Below are positions 1 through 11,800 of a DNA stretch of 64,000 nucleotides, piece after piece; positions within the stretch are counted from its first letter, which is position 1; each line of letters opens with the position of its first letter. The notes beneath the pieces were generated by a model. The model was not told the origin of the DNA and ran no database searches. It saw only the letters and a program-made list of their open reading frames with translations. A program made the translations under genes and the position numbers. The stretch is from contig NC_060106.1 of assembly GCF_021155765.1 (NCBI RefSeq), positions 10,113,501 through 10,177,500 on the forward strand, written 5' to 3'. The stretch is from Diprion similis (taxonomy: Eukaryota > Arthropoda > Insecta > Hymenoptera > Diprionidae).

Positions 1-53
1 TTCACCTGTTACAGATAATTATTTTTTGATGAAAGCAACTATTTTAAAAATAC

Positions 54-1866
54 CTTTTCTTTCTAACACCAGTGATCCATTCATCAAAATCTTGCTGATC
101 TTTGGGTTGAAGAATTGATTTTACTTTTGGCTTTGGCTCTTCAATGACAATATTTTCTTCATGAGAGTTAGCTGCTACTATTTTCTGTCTAGTTCTTTCA
201 ACTTTAGCCTGTAAGTTATTTATCATTTTACTCAAATCAGCTTCATTCGATAGAGAATACGATTTTAGTGCTTCTTCAAATTCATCAGTTTCCCCTTCTT
301 CAAGGAGATCTTGAACAGCCATTAGCTGGTTCAGCTGTTCCTCATCCTCAGCTAACTGAAAGATAACACAGCTAATAAATTTAAGATAATGCAATATTAA
401 CTGTTTCCATAAATTATCTATGAAGCATGTGTACACCAAATTTTCTAGGAATTTGATTTTCTCAGTAACGTTAGCTCTGACATTCCAATACACGGTCTCC
501 TGTACAATACAGATATGTATCCTACCCTTTCCTCCCGTTTGCGAGCATTGATTTCCATCAATCGTCGAGCAAGTTCTCGTTTCCTTTCTTTTTGCTGTTC
601 TACAGTTAGACCAGGTGTGCTCGTTGGAGCCACATATGGTAATTGTACTCTGAGTACATTCATGTCATAATAATCTGGCTCTGCCCATTTTGATATTTCC
701 TCTTGATATGCCAAAGCAATTACTGAGTGGTCACGAATAAGCTCCTAGAAGTCCCAAGTTACTGAATGATTAAAATTATAGATGAAATTTATACTAATGT
801 GAGCTCAAAGAATCAGCCTCCAAGCATTTATGCCTAACAACATATCATCTTAAAATCACATTTCCTGAAATTTGTCAATATTTCATGAGTCAATTAATAA
901 CTTTTAACAACTTTAACTGAAACATGGTATCTCAGTGAGTCAATTCTATCAGCAGAATACTGCATTATGGGCGCAGGGGTTAAGAAGAATAATGGGAATA
1001 ACTTCCACTGATTTCTCTAATTGACGTACTTCTGCTCTGCTTGGCGTTATTGCATTGACATGCACCGGGTACTTGAGTTGAAGTAATCTGTGCATGTAAG
1101 AAGTGATATGATAACCACCAATGTTGATTCTCCTCGCTTTAATAGGATCGACTTTTCCATCAAGTACTGGAATGATGTGAGTCGTGTGATAGCCAATACT
1201 GACGATTAGACCATCTGGTGGACAGTTATTATGGTGATACGAAAAGAGACAATCAACTCCATAGGATATAGCAGGTACTCCATAGCATTCGAATAAAAGC
1301 TCTGCCATCACTGGAACAAATTTCGTGACATTTGTAAGCCTGACTGATAAATTATGAAAAATAACTGTCATTTGGCGCTTACAATTTCTCGAGTAATTGG
1401 GATTTAGAAAGGCTTCGGTGAGGACAATTGGATGTTCCACAGAACCTTCGGTATCAATTCCCATGTGAGTAAATGTGTAGTCAAATATCTGCTCCTGTGC
1501 CTCAAAATGTGTTACGATGTTACGATCGAATTGGGTTTTCAGTTGAAAACGAACTGCTTCAATATTTACTATGTCATTGCCCACTTGCAATTCACCATCT
1601 TTTTTACCACGTTCCTTGCGCGGTTTCGCTATTAAATTTTTGAAGATCAACTGTGGTTCCTTTTCTGTTGCCCAGCCAACTCGGCAATTGTACGAACCTA
1701 CGATAATAAAGTGTAGTAACAAAAAGAGTCCGATCGTTTGGGATATTAATAGTATGTATCTACCATTGTCTATGATCAGTGGCGTTGAATCGTTCTTTAC
1801 TTTCGCCGAATATTCGTAAACTAGATCAGGTACGGTCTTCACATCTTTCAATTCCAATATTTCCAT
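54..1866 (-). CDS. Arp5: Actin-related protein 5 (Arp5), partial, 3' end beyond left edge
   Basis: Arp5 is a nuclear actin-related subunit of the INO80 chromatin-remodelling complex. Four exons are read on the minus strand: 1764-1866, 1030-1697, 526-744 and 54-355, and all junctions keep phase. The first codons lead into the actin-fold phosphate-loop motif [11 protein letters not shown], which is split by a 66-bp in-frame intron (1698-1763) and could be mistaken for continuous coding sequence. Exon 2 carries the actin ATPase core. Exons 3-4 carry the Arp5-specific charged, helical insertion ([11 protein letters not shown], then [17 protein letters not shown] and [11 protein letters not shown]). 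Exon 4 ends at an AAAG/GTATTT donor after RKKR. The AG near base 6 would give an immediate stop, so the next exon should begin outside the window. The start ATG at 1866 gives the expected short N-terminus before the actin fold. Identity is from family recognition. Confidence 0.9.
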
Positions 1867-2539
1867 TGTCTCTCAATTGAATTGTCTATTTATTTGTTCC
1901 CTGATGCGGCAGGCGGAGAAACGGAAACAATATTCCGAAAAATTTAATCTAAGACCCAATCCTTTGCGCGACGCGCATGTTTGCTCAAGATCAGTTCTCA
2001 CTTCACTCGTATGCACATTGCGTGTATGGCCAAATGTGTATACGTATATCACACCACGTTGTAAAAACAAGATACGCATAACCAATAAATCTCAGTTCAT
2101 GATAAATATGTGTTAAACAGAACAATTTGCGGTTCGCTGTGCCTCGATTGTTTTTTTCTCATTGTCAGCTGCTCATTTTGACCTCAGATCACTAGAAGTT
2201 CAGTTAATGAATGGAAAAAAGTAACTAAAATTAATAAACATACGATAAGATGTACTGAGTCAAGTATATAATTACAATGTATTACCGCATGAGGATTTCA
2301 TTCATAATAAATATGTGTTGTTATTTATCGAGTAATATCAATGGTATACTGTAAATCGTAAGAAATGAAGGTTATGAGAGCAATGTGCTACATTTTCTGT
2401 ACACACGATGCTTCTTCCGAGGTAGTACACCTATACTCTAACGCCATTACTGATGAACTCAATGGCGCCCAATGAGAGGCAAACAAATCTTGGTTGCCGT
2501 TGAGTGCCTAGTCTTAGGCAACCACCTTACTGTGGTTAA
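1867..2539. other. Arp5 upstream intergenic region
   Basis: This unique AT-rich DNA lies between the Arp5 start codon and the first repeat module. It must contain the Arp5 promoter and 5' UTR. I see no convincing TATA box or coding exon. The two short overlapping open frames around 1873-2116 have no family resemblance and are treated as chance. Confidence 0.4.
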
Positions 2540-2710
2540 CTTGCTCTGTCAGGTGAGCCGGTATGCATTTAAACACACATGATCGAAATCACAATGAATC
2601 GATGAATTAATTCCAGTTTTTGTGCCACTTCCGCGGCTCAGATGTTTTCCTGATATGCAAGGAAAATCTATGCTGGAATTTCTCCGGAATAGCTAATAAC
2701 AAATTGTGTC
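2540..2710. repeat. Diverged copy of composite-repeat module flanking the satellite
   Basis: The stretch containing GGCTCAGATGTTTTCCTGAT and the following C/T-rich, TTCTCCGGAATAGC-like tail is recognisably related to the two modules at 4840-5030 and 5020-5200. Those share CTCGGCT(C/G)AGATGTTCTCC followed by an ATTTC(TG)(CT) tail. It directly precedes the first degenerate satellite monomer, the same order as at 5020-5400. The limits are approximate because divergence is high. Confidence 0.5.
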
Positions 2711-2789
2711 GTCCGTAATGCGTACACTACATTCATACGTGAATGCTTACCAGTGCTTGCTTGAGAGAGCGTGCAGGGGTTCGCTTTAT

Positions 2790-4380
2790 CAGCACCTTTC
2801 GCAACGACTCCAAACTATGCGCAATCGATTCCTCTCGCAAAATTACGTCGGAATAGGGCCTGAAAGAATTTATTGCAGCACTTTTCAAAGTCGTCAAAAT
2901 TTTCGCCAAAAATCGAAAGGGGTTAGCCTTACTTTTTAGCTCATTTTCGGAGCCGGAAATTTGTGGTTTCGGAATCAATTTGTATGACCATCTCTAGAGT
3001 ATTTCGACCCCCAGGAACTCAGAAAACACATCAAAAAAAGCGTAGGACCAGCAGCAGAGAAATGACGATGAAAATCACGAGTTTTTCGGCTGTAACTTTT
3101 CAGCTATTGCTCGCAGCGTATTGGGACTGCGCTTAATCGATTCCTCTCGCAAAATGACGTCGGAATAGGGCCTGAGAGAATTCATTGCAGCACTTTTCAA
3201 AGTCGTCGAAATTTTCGCCAAAAATCCAAAGGGGTTAGCCTTACTTTTTTGCTCATTTTCGGAGCCGAAAATTTGTCGTCTCAGAATCGATTTGTATGAC
3301 CATGTCTAAAGTTATTCGACCCCCAGGAACTCAGAAAACACATAAAAAAAAAGCGTAGGACCAGCAGCAGAGAAATGACGATGAAAATCACGAGTTTTTC
3401 GGCTGTAACTTTTCAGCTATCGCTCGCAGAGTATTGGGACTGCGCTTAATCGATTCCTCTCGCAAAATTACGTCGGAATAAGGCCTGAAAGAATTCATTG
3501 CAGCACTTTTCAAAGTCGTCGAAATTTTCGCCAAAAATCTAAAGGGGTTAGCCTTACTTTTTTGCTCATTTTCGAAGCCGAAAATTTTTCGTCTCGGAAT
3601 CGATTTGTATGACCCTTTCTAGATTAATTGGTCGCCCAGGAACTCAGAAAACACAACAAAAAAAGCGTAGGACCAACAGCAGAGAAATTACGTCGCAAAG
3701 ACCAGCAGCAGAAAAATTGAGGAAATACGTCTTTCGTTTTTTGGCTGTAACTTTTGATCCGTTGCTCGCAGCGCATTCGGACTGCGGTCAATCGATTTCT
3801 CTCGCAAAATTACGTCGGAATAGTGCCTTAACGAATTCATTGCAGCACTTTTCAGAATCGTCGAAATTTTCCCAAAAAATCCAAAGGGGTTAGCCTTACT
3901 TTTTTGGTCATTTTTCGAGCCGAGAATTTTTCGTCTCGGAATCGATTTGTATAACCCTTTCTAGATTAATTGGACGCCCAGGAACTCAGAAGAAAAACAA
4001 GAAAAAAAGCGTAGGACCAACAGCAGAGAAATTACGACGCAAAGACCAGCAACAGAAAAATTGAGAAGATACGTTTTTCGTTTTTAGGCTGTAACTTTTG
4101 ATCCGTTGCTCGCAGCGCATTCGGACTGCGCTCAATCGATTTGACTCGTGAAATTACGTTGACAAAATGCATCGAAGAATATTTTTTAGCATATTTCAAA
4201 CTTGTCAAAATTTTCAGAAAAATCCGGAGCATCTGCCTTGCTTTGCTTTCATCTTGGAAGGAAAAACTTTTCGCTTTTGAATGGATTCAAATGACATATT
4301 CCAGACCAATTGAACCCCGAGCACAGCAAAAAAGGGATTCCAAAGATGGTAGAACCAACAGCTAAGAAAATAGGACAAAA
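2790..4380. repeat. Satellite block A, diverged 312-343 bp monomers
   Basis: About five tandem monomers related to the main array. Equivalent points fall near 3118, 3431, 3773 and 4116, so the period is about 313 bp on the left and about 343 bp on the right. The longer monomers carry an extra 31 bp or so, in which the ACCAGCAGCAGAAAAATTGA-type segment is duplicated (for example around 3693-3730). Sequence decay increases to the right, and the last unit (about 4120-4375) is barely recognisable. I see no coding capacity: the open frames are short and fall in both strands. Confidence 0.9.
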
Positions 4381-5830
4381 AAATGTAAGAATCAATTCAT
4401 TCTTGATTTATTCTGGTACAGGTTACCAAGAATAGTAGGAATAAAACATTGTCTGTATATTGTTTTTTGTAGAGAGCCATTACACTCGTGGGCAGGCCGG
4501 AGCTGGAACTTTATTTACGAACGACAATGAAAACTATCTCATCTAACACAATTCATATTCTGCCTGATCTTATGTGTATTACGCTTTTTCTGAATGATAC
4601 ATTAGTTAAATTTTTCACCAAATGCTGATCCATTCTGTTGCATTACTTCTTGCTGTCCATTTTAATAACATCTGATAACTTGTTAAAGTACTGTACACCG
4701 ATACCGGAACACTTGTACTACGATTAATTAAGGCACATAAAATAAACTGAAACTGAAATGTTGAACCTGTGAGTTTGTGAATAACCTTTCCCTCCTTTCC
4801 AATAAGTTGGCACCAAGTTTATTGTTTTCGACCATCTCTTTTATTTCGTGGCTCGTCAGCAAGCTATCACAAGCCCTCTTGAGCAAGCAGGTATGCAACG
4901 AGACTTACAGCATCGACATCGTAAGCATTCAATCAAGCAGTCTCTGTTTTTGGTCGACCTCCTCGGCTCAGATGTTCTCCGGATACCGAGAGTAATTTTT
5001 CGCTACAATTTCTGCGGAGTAGCATGTAAGCAAGCGATCACATGCCCTATAAAGCAAAAGCAGGAATGCTTCGAGACTTACAGCATGGACATTATAAGCA
5101 GTCAATCATGCAGTCTCTGTTTTTGGTCGACCTCCTCGGCTGAGATGTTCTCCTGATACCAGGAGTAATTTTTCGCTGAAATTTCTTCGATTTGCCTAAT
5201 TTTACATGAAATAAGCATTCAGGAAGCGTTATTCAAATTCGACAAAATTTACATCTAAACTCCAAAGACGTCAGTCAGCCTTACTTTCTTTTAAGTAAGA
5301 ATAGTTTCGTCTCAGAACCGATTTGTATGATTCTTACTGGAAGAATTGGACGTTGAGCAACCAGAAAAAGACATCAAACAAAACATAGGACCGAGAGATG
5401 AGTTAATATGAAGAAAACCCACAGAAGTACATTCTTACATTTATTTTATTTAGGTTACATAAAAGAATACAGTGATATGCATATCATATCATATTAAGGT
5501 GCAATACACCTGTGCGCACTGCGGTTCTCAGCATAAATTCAGGAACCACAATGATAACCATTCCATATACTACTCTTTACATTCAGCATAGCGTATTTTA
5601 CTCATGAACCGGATTATCATCGTCAGCATCGATATGAAATAATAAATTATGTTTGTGTACATTTTCTCCATCCGTTTTCACAATATTTGGTAATTTTATG
5701 ACATACTTTACACTTTCATCTGAACGCTTGAATTAGAATGAGGACGTATTGAGCAAACTCTAACTTAAAATAAATATAACCTAACGTTGTAGTGGTTGTT
5801 ATTTTACTGACACATCTTTTTGACAACCTG
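4380..5830. repeat. Interlude of diverged composite repeats, with an embedded old monomer
   Basis: This is a non-satellite interruption made of repeated parts. A module of about 180 bp occurs twice in tandem (about 4840-5030 and 5020-5200; shared TCTGTTTTTGGTCGACCTCC). The second is followed at about 5210-5400 by a strongly diverged satellite monomer with recognisable CAGCCTTACTT, TTTCGTCTCAGAA and ATTTGTATGA blocks. The segments at about 4384-4640 and 5428-5640 also look like diverged copies of each other, each with a TTACATTT-like start and then ACAATGA(A/T)AAC. The order module, monomer, AT-rich tail suggests an older composite element. No gene is seen. Confidence 0.65.
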
Positions 5831-8800
5831 TTGCGATTTCCGTGTTTTGCTGCAGTTCGTTCCAATCCGTTGTTTGCTGCGAGTGAGAACTGAAGGCAAT
5901 CGATTCCTTCGCAAGAAACGTCGGAATAGTGCATCAGAAAATTGGTTGCAGCATCTCATGGATTCCTCGAAATATTCACCAAAAATCCAAAGCCTCAGTT
6001 TTTTCGTGATTTCGAAGCCGGAAATTTTCCGTCTCGTATTCGATTTGTATGACCTCATCTAGAGTATTTGAACCACCAGGAACCCAGAGAACAAATAAAA
6101 AAGAGCGTTAGACCAACGGCAGAGAAATGACGGTGGGAATCTCAGTTTTTCGGCTGTAACTTTTCAGGTTTGCTCGCAGTGTATTGAGACTGCGCTCAAT
6201 CAATTTCTCTGGCAAAATTACGTCGGAATGGGGCCTGGAAGAATTCATTGCAGCACTTTTCAAAGTCGTCGAAATTTTCGCCAAAAATCCAAAGGGGTTA
6301 GCCTTACTTTTTTGCTCATTTTCGGAGCCGATAATTTTTCGTCTCGGAATCGATTTGTATGACCTTCTCTAGAGTAATTCGACCCCCAGGAACTCAGAAA
6401 ACACATCAAAAGAAGCGTAGGAGCAGCAGCAGAGAAATGACGATAAAAATCACGAGTTTTTCGGCTGTAACTTTTCAGCTATCGCTCGCAGCGTATTGGG
6501 ACTGCGCTTAATCGATTCCTCTCGCAAAATTACGTCGGAATAGGGCCTGACAGAATTCATTGCAGAACTTTTCAAAGTCGTCGAAATTTTCGCCAAAAAT
6601 CCAAAGGGGTTAGCCTTACTTTTTTGCTCATTTTCGGAGCCGAAAATTTTTCGTCTCGGAATCGATTTGTATGACCTTCTCTAGAGTAATTCGACCCCCA
6701 GGAACTCAGAAAACACATCAAAAATAGCGTAGGAGCAGCAGCAGAGAAATGACGATAAAAATCACGAGTTTTTCGGCTGTAACTTTTCAGCTATCGCTCG
6801 CAGCGTATTGGGACTGCGCTTAATCGATTCCTCTCGCAAAATTGCGTCGGAATAGGGCCTGGAAGAATTAATTGCAGCACTTTTCAAAGTCGTCGAAATT
6901 TTCGCCGGAAATCCAAAGGGGTTAGCCTTACTTTTTTGCTCATTTTCGGAGCCGAAAATTTTTCGTCTCGGAATCGATTTGTTTGACCTTCTCTAGAGTA
7001 ATTCGACCCCCAGGAACTCAGAAAACACATCAAAAGAAGCGTAGGAGCAGCAGCAGAGAAATGACGATAAAAATCACGAGTTTTTCGGCTGTAACTTTTC
7101 AGCTATCGCTCGCAGCGTATTGGGACTGCGCTTAATCGTTTCCTCTCGCAAAATTACGTCGGAATAGGGCCTGACAGAATTCATTGCAGCACTTTTCAAA
7201 GTCGTCGAAATTTTCGCCAAAAATCCAAAGGGGTTAGCCTTACTTTTTTGCTCATTTTCGGAGTTGAAAATTTTTCGTCTCGGAATCGATTTGTATGACC
7301 TTCTCTAGAGTAATTCGACCCCCAGGAACTCAGAAAACACATCAAAAATAGCGTAGGAGCAGCAGCAGAGAAATGACGGTAAAAATCACGAGTTTTTCGG
7401 CTGTAACTTTCCAGCTATCGCTCGCAGCGTATTGGGACTGCGCTTAATCGATTCCTCTCGCAAAATTACGTCGGAATAGGGCCTGACAGAATTCATTGCA
7501 GCACTTTTCAAAGTCGTCGAAATTTTCGCCAAAAATCCAAAGGGGTTAGCCTTACTTTTTTGCTCATTTTCGAAGCCGAAAATTTTTCGTCTCAAAATCG
7601 ATTTGTATGACCTTCTCTATAGTAATTCGACCCCGGGGAACTCAGAAAACACATCAAAAGAAGCGTAGGAGCAGCAGCAGAGAAATGACGATAAAAATCA
7701 CGAGTTTTTCGGCTGTAACTTTTCAGCTATGGCTCGCAGCGTATTGGGACTGCGCTTAATCGATTCCTCTCGCAAAATTACGTCGGAATAGGGCCTGAAA
7801 GAATTCATTGCAGCACTTTTCAAAGTCGTCAAAATTTTCGCCAAAAATCCGAAGGGGTTAGCCTTACTTTTTTGCTCATTTTCGGAGCCGAAAATTTTTC
7901 GTCTCGGAATCGATTTGTATGACCTTTTCTAGAGTAATTTGACCCCCAGGAACTCAGAAAACACATCAAAAACAGCGTAGGAGCAGCAGCAGAGAAATGC
8001 CGACGAAAATCACGAGTTTTTCGGCTGTAACTTTTCAGCTATCGCTCGCAGCGTATTGGGACTGCGCTTAATCGATTCCTCTCGCAAAATTACGTCGGAA
8101 TGGGGCCTAAAAGAATTCATTGCAGCACTTTTCAAAGTCGTCGAAATTTTCGCCAAAAATCCAAAGGGGTTAGCCTTGCTTTTTTGCTCATTCTCGAAGC
8201 CGAAAATTTTTCGTCTCGGAATCGATTTGTATGACCTTCTCTAGAGTAATTCGACCCCCAGGAACTCAGAAAACACATCAAAAATAGCGTAGGAGCAGCA
8301 GCAGAGAAATGACGATAAAAATCACGAGTTTTTCGGCTGTAACTTTTCAGCTATCGCTCGCAGCGTATTGGGACTGCGCTTAATCGATTCCTCTCGCAAA
8401 ATTGCGTCGGAATAGGGCCTGGAAGAATCAATTGCAGCACTTTTCAAAGTCGTCGAAATTTTCGCCGAAAATCCAAAGGGGTTAGCCTTACTTTTTTGCT
8501 CATTTTCGGAGCCGAAAATTTTTCGTCTCGGAATCGATTTGTATGACCATCTCTAGAGTAATTCGACCCCCAGGAACTCAGAAAACACATCAAAAAAAGC
8601 GTAGGAGCAGCAGCAGAGAAATGACGACGGAAATCAGGAGTTTTTCGGCTGTAACTTTTCAACTATCGCTCGCAGCGTATTGGGACTGCGCTTAATCGAT
8701 TCCTCTCGCAAAATTACGTCGGAATAGGGCCTGAAAGAATTCATTGCAGCACTTTTCAAAGTCGTCGAAATTTTCGCCAAAAATCCAAAGGGGTTAGCCT

Positions 8801-11800
8801 TACTTTTTTGCTCATTTTCGAAGCCGAAAATTTTTCGTCTCGGAATCGATTTGTATGACCTTCTCTAGAGTAATTCGACCCCCAGGAACTCAAAAAACAC
8901 ATCAAAAGAAGCGTAGGAGCAGCAGCAGAGAAATGACGATAAAAATCACGAGTTTTTCGGCTGTAACTTTTCAGCTATCGCTCGCAGCGTATTGGGACTG
9001 CGCCTAATCGATTCCTCTCGCAAAATTACGTCGGAATAGGGCCTGACAGACTTCATTGCAGCACTTTTCAAAGTCGTCGAAATTTTCGCCAAAAATCCAA
9101 AGGGGTTAGCCTTACTTTTTTGCTCATTTTCGTAGCCGAAAATTTTTCGTCTCGGAATCGATTTGTATGACCATCTCTAGAGTAATTCGACCCCCAGGAA
9201 CTCAGAAAACACATCAAAAGAAGCGTAGAAGCAGCAGCAGAGAAATGACGATAAAAATCACGAGTTTTTCGGCTGTAACTTTTCAGCTATCGCTCGCAGC
9301 GTATTGGGACTGCGCTTAATCGATTCCTCTCGCAAAATTACGTCGGAATAGGGCCTGACAGACTTCATTGCAGCACTTTTCAAAGTCGTCGAAATTTTCG
9401 CCAAAAATCCAAAGGGGTTAGCCTTACTTTTTTGCTCATTTTCGGAGCCGAAAATTTTTCGTCTCGGAATCGATTTGTATGACCTTCTCCGGAGTAATTC
9501 GACCCCCAGGAACTCAGAAAACACATCAAAAGAAGCGTAGGAGCAGCAGCAGAGAAATGACGATAAAAATCACGAGTTTTTCGGCTGTAACTTTTCAGCT
9601 ATCGCTCGCAGCGTATTGGAACTGCGCCTAATCGATTCCTCTCGCAAAATTACGTCGGAATAGGGCCTGACAGACTTCATTGCAGCACTTTTCAAAGTCG
9701 TCAAAATTTTCGCCAAAAATCCAAAGGGGTTAGCCTTACTTTTTTGCTCATTTTCGTGGCCGAAAATTTTTCGTCTCGGAATCGATTTGTATGACCATGT
9801 CTAGAGTAATTCGACCCCCAGGAACTCAGAAAACACATCAAAAAAAGCGTAGGAACAGCAGCAGAGAAATGACGACGGAAATCAGAAGTTTTTCGGCTGT
9901 AACTTTTCAACTATCGCTCGCAGCGTATTGGGACTGCGCTTAATCGATTCCTCTAGCAAAATTACGTCGGAATAGGGCCTGAAAGAATTCATTGCAGCAC
10001 TTTTCAAAGTCGTCGAAATTTTCGCCAAAAATCCAAAGGGGTTAGCCTTACTTTTTTGCTCATTTTCGGAGCCGAAAATTTTTCGTCTCGGAATCGATTT
10101 GTATGACCTTCTCTAGAGTAATTCGACCCCCAGGAACTCAGAAAACACATCAAAAATAGCGTAGGAGCAGCAGCAGAGAAATGACGGTAAAAATCACGAG
10201 TTTTTCGGCTGTAACTTTCCAGCTATCGCTCGCAGCGTATTGGGACTGCGCTTAATCGATTCCTCTCGCAAAATTACGTCGGAATAGGGCCTGACAGAAT
10301 TCATTGCAGCACTTTTCAAAGTCGTCGAAATTTTCGCCAAAAATCCAAAGGGGTTAGCCTTACTTTTTTGCTCATTTTCGAAGCCGAAAATTTTTCGTCT
10401 CAAAATCGATTTGTATGACCTTCTCTATAGTAATTCGACCCCGGGGAACTCAGAAAACACATCAAAAGAAGCGTAGGAGCAGCAGCAGAGAAATGACGAT
10501 AAAAATCACGAGTTTTTCGGCTGTAACTTTTCAGCTATCGCTCGCAGCGTATTGGGACTGCGCTTAATCGATTCCTCTCGCAAAATTACGTCGGAATAGG
10601 GCCTGAAAGGATTCATTGCAGCACTTTTCAAAGTCGTCAAAATTTTCGCCAAAAATCCAAAGGGGTTAGCCTTACTTTTTTGCTCATTTTCGGAGCCGAA
10701 AATTTTTCGTCTCGGAATCGATTTGTATGACCTTTTCTAGAGTAATTTGACCCCCAGGAACTCAGAAAACACATCAAAAACAGCGTAGGAGCAGCAGCAG
10801 AGAAATGCCGACGAAAATCACGAGTTTTTCGGCTGTAACTTTTCAGCTATCGCTCGCAGCGTATTGGGACTGCGCTTAATCGATTCCTCTCGCAAAATTA
10901 CGTCGGAATGGGGCCTAAAAGAATTCATTGCAGCACTTTTCAAAGTCGTCGAAATTTTCGCCAAAAATCCAAAGGGGTTAGCCTTGCTTTTTTGCTCATT
11001 CTCGAAGCCGAAAATTTTTCGTCTCGGAATCGATTTGTATGACCTTCTCTAGAGTAATTCGACCCCCAGGAACTCAGAAAACACATCAAAAATAGCGTAG
11101 GAGCAGCAGCAGAGAAATGACGATAAAAATCACGAGTTTTTCGGCTGTAACTTTTCAGCTATCGCTCGCAGCGTATTGGGACTGCGCTTAATCGATTCCT
11201 CTCGCAAAATTGCGTCGGAATAGGGCCTGGAAGAATCAATTGCAGCACTTTTCAAAGTCGTCGAAATTTTCGCCGAAAATCCAAAGGGGTTAGCCTTACT
11301 TTTTTGCTCATTTTCGGAGCCGAAAATTTTTCGTCTCGGAATCGATTTGTATGACCATCTCCAGAGTAATTCGACCCCCAGGAACTCAGAAAACACATCA
11401 AAAAAAGGGTAGGAGCAGCAGCAGAGAAATGACGACGGAAATCAGGAGTTTTTCGGCTGTAACTTTTCAACTATCGCTCGCAGCGTATTGGGACTGCGCT
11501 TAATCGATTCCTCTCGCAAAATTACGTCGGAATAGGGCCTGAAAGAATTCATTGCAGCACTTTTCAAAGTCGTCGAAATTTTCGCCAAAAATCCAAAGGG
11601 GTTAGCCTTACTTTTTTGCTCATTTTCGAAGCCGAAAATTTTTCGTCTCGGAATCGATTTGTATGACCTTCTCTAGAGTAATTCGACCCCCAGGAACTCA
11701 AAAAACACATCAAAAGAAGCGTAGGAGCAGCAGCAGAGAAATGACGATAAAAATCACGAGTTTTTCGGCTGTAACTTTTCAGCTATCGCTCGCAGCGTAT

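Noticed and set aside
1..6. Arp5 exon restarting at the AACAG acceptor near the left edge
   Set aside because: Joining it to the donor at 54 gives an immediate stop, so the true acceptor should be outside the window.
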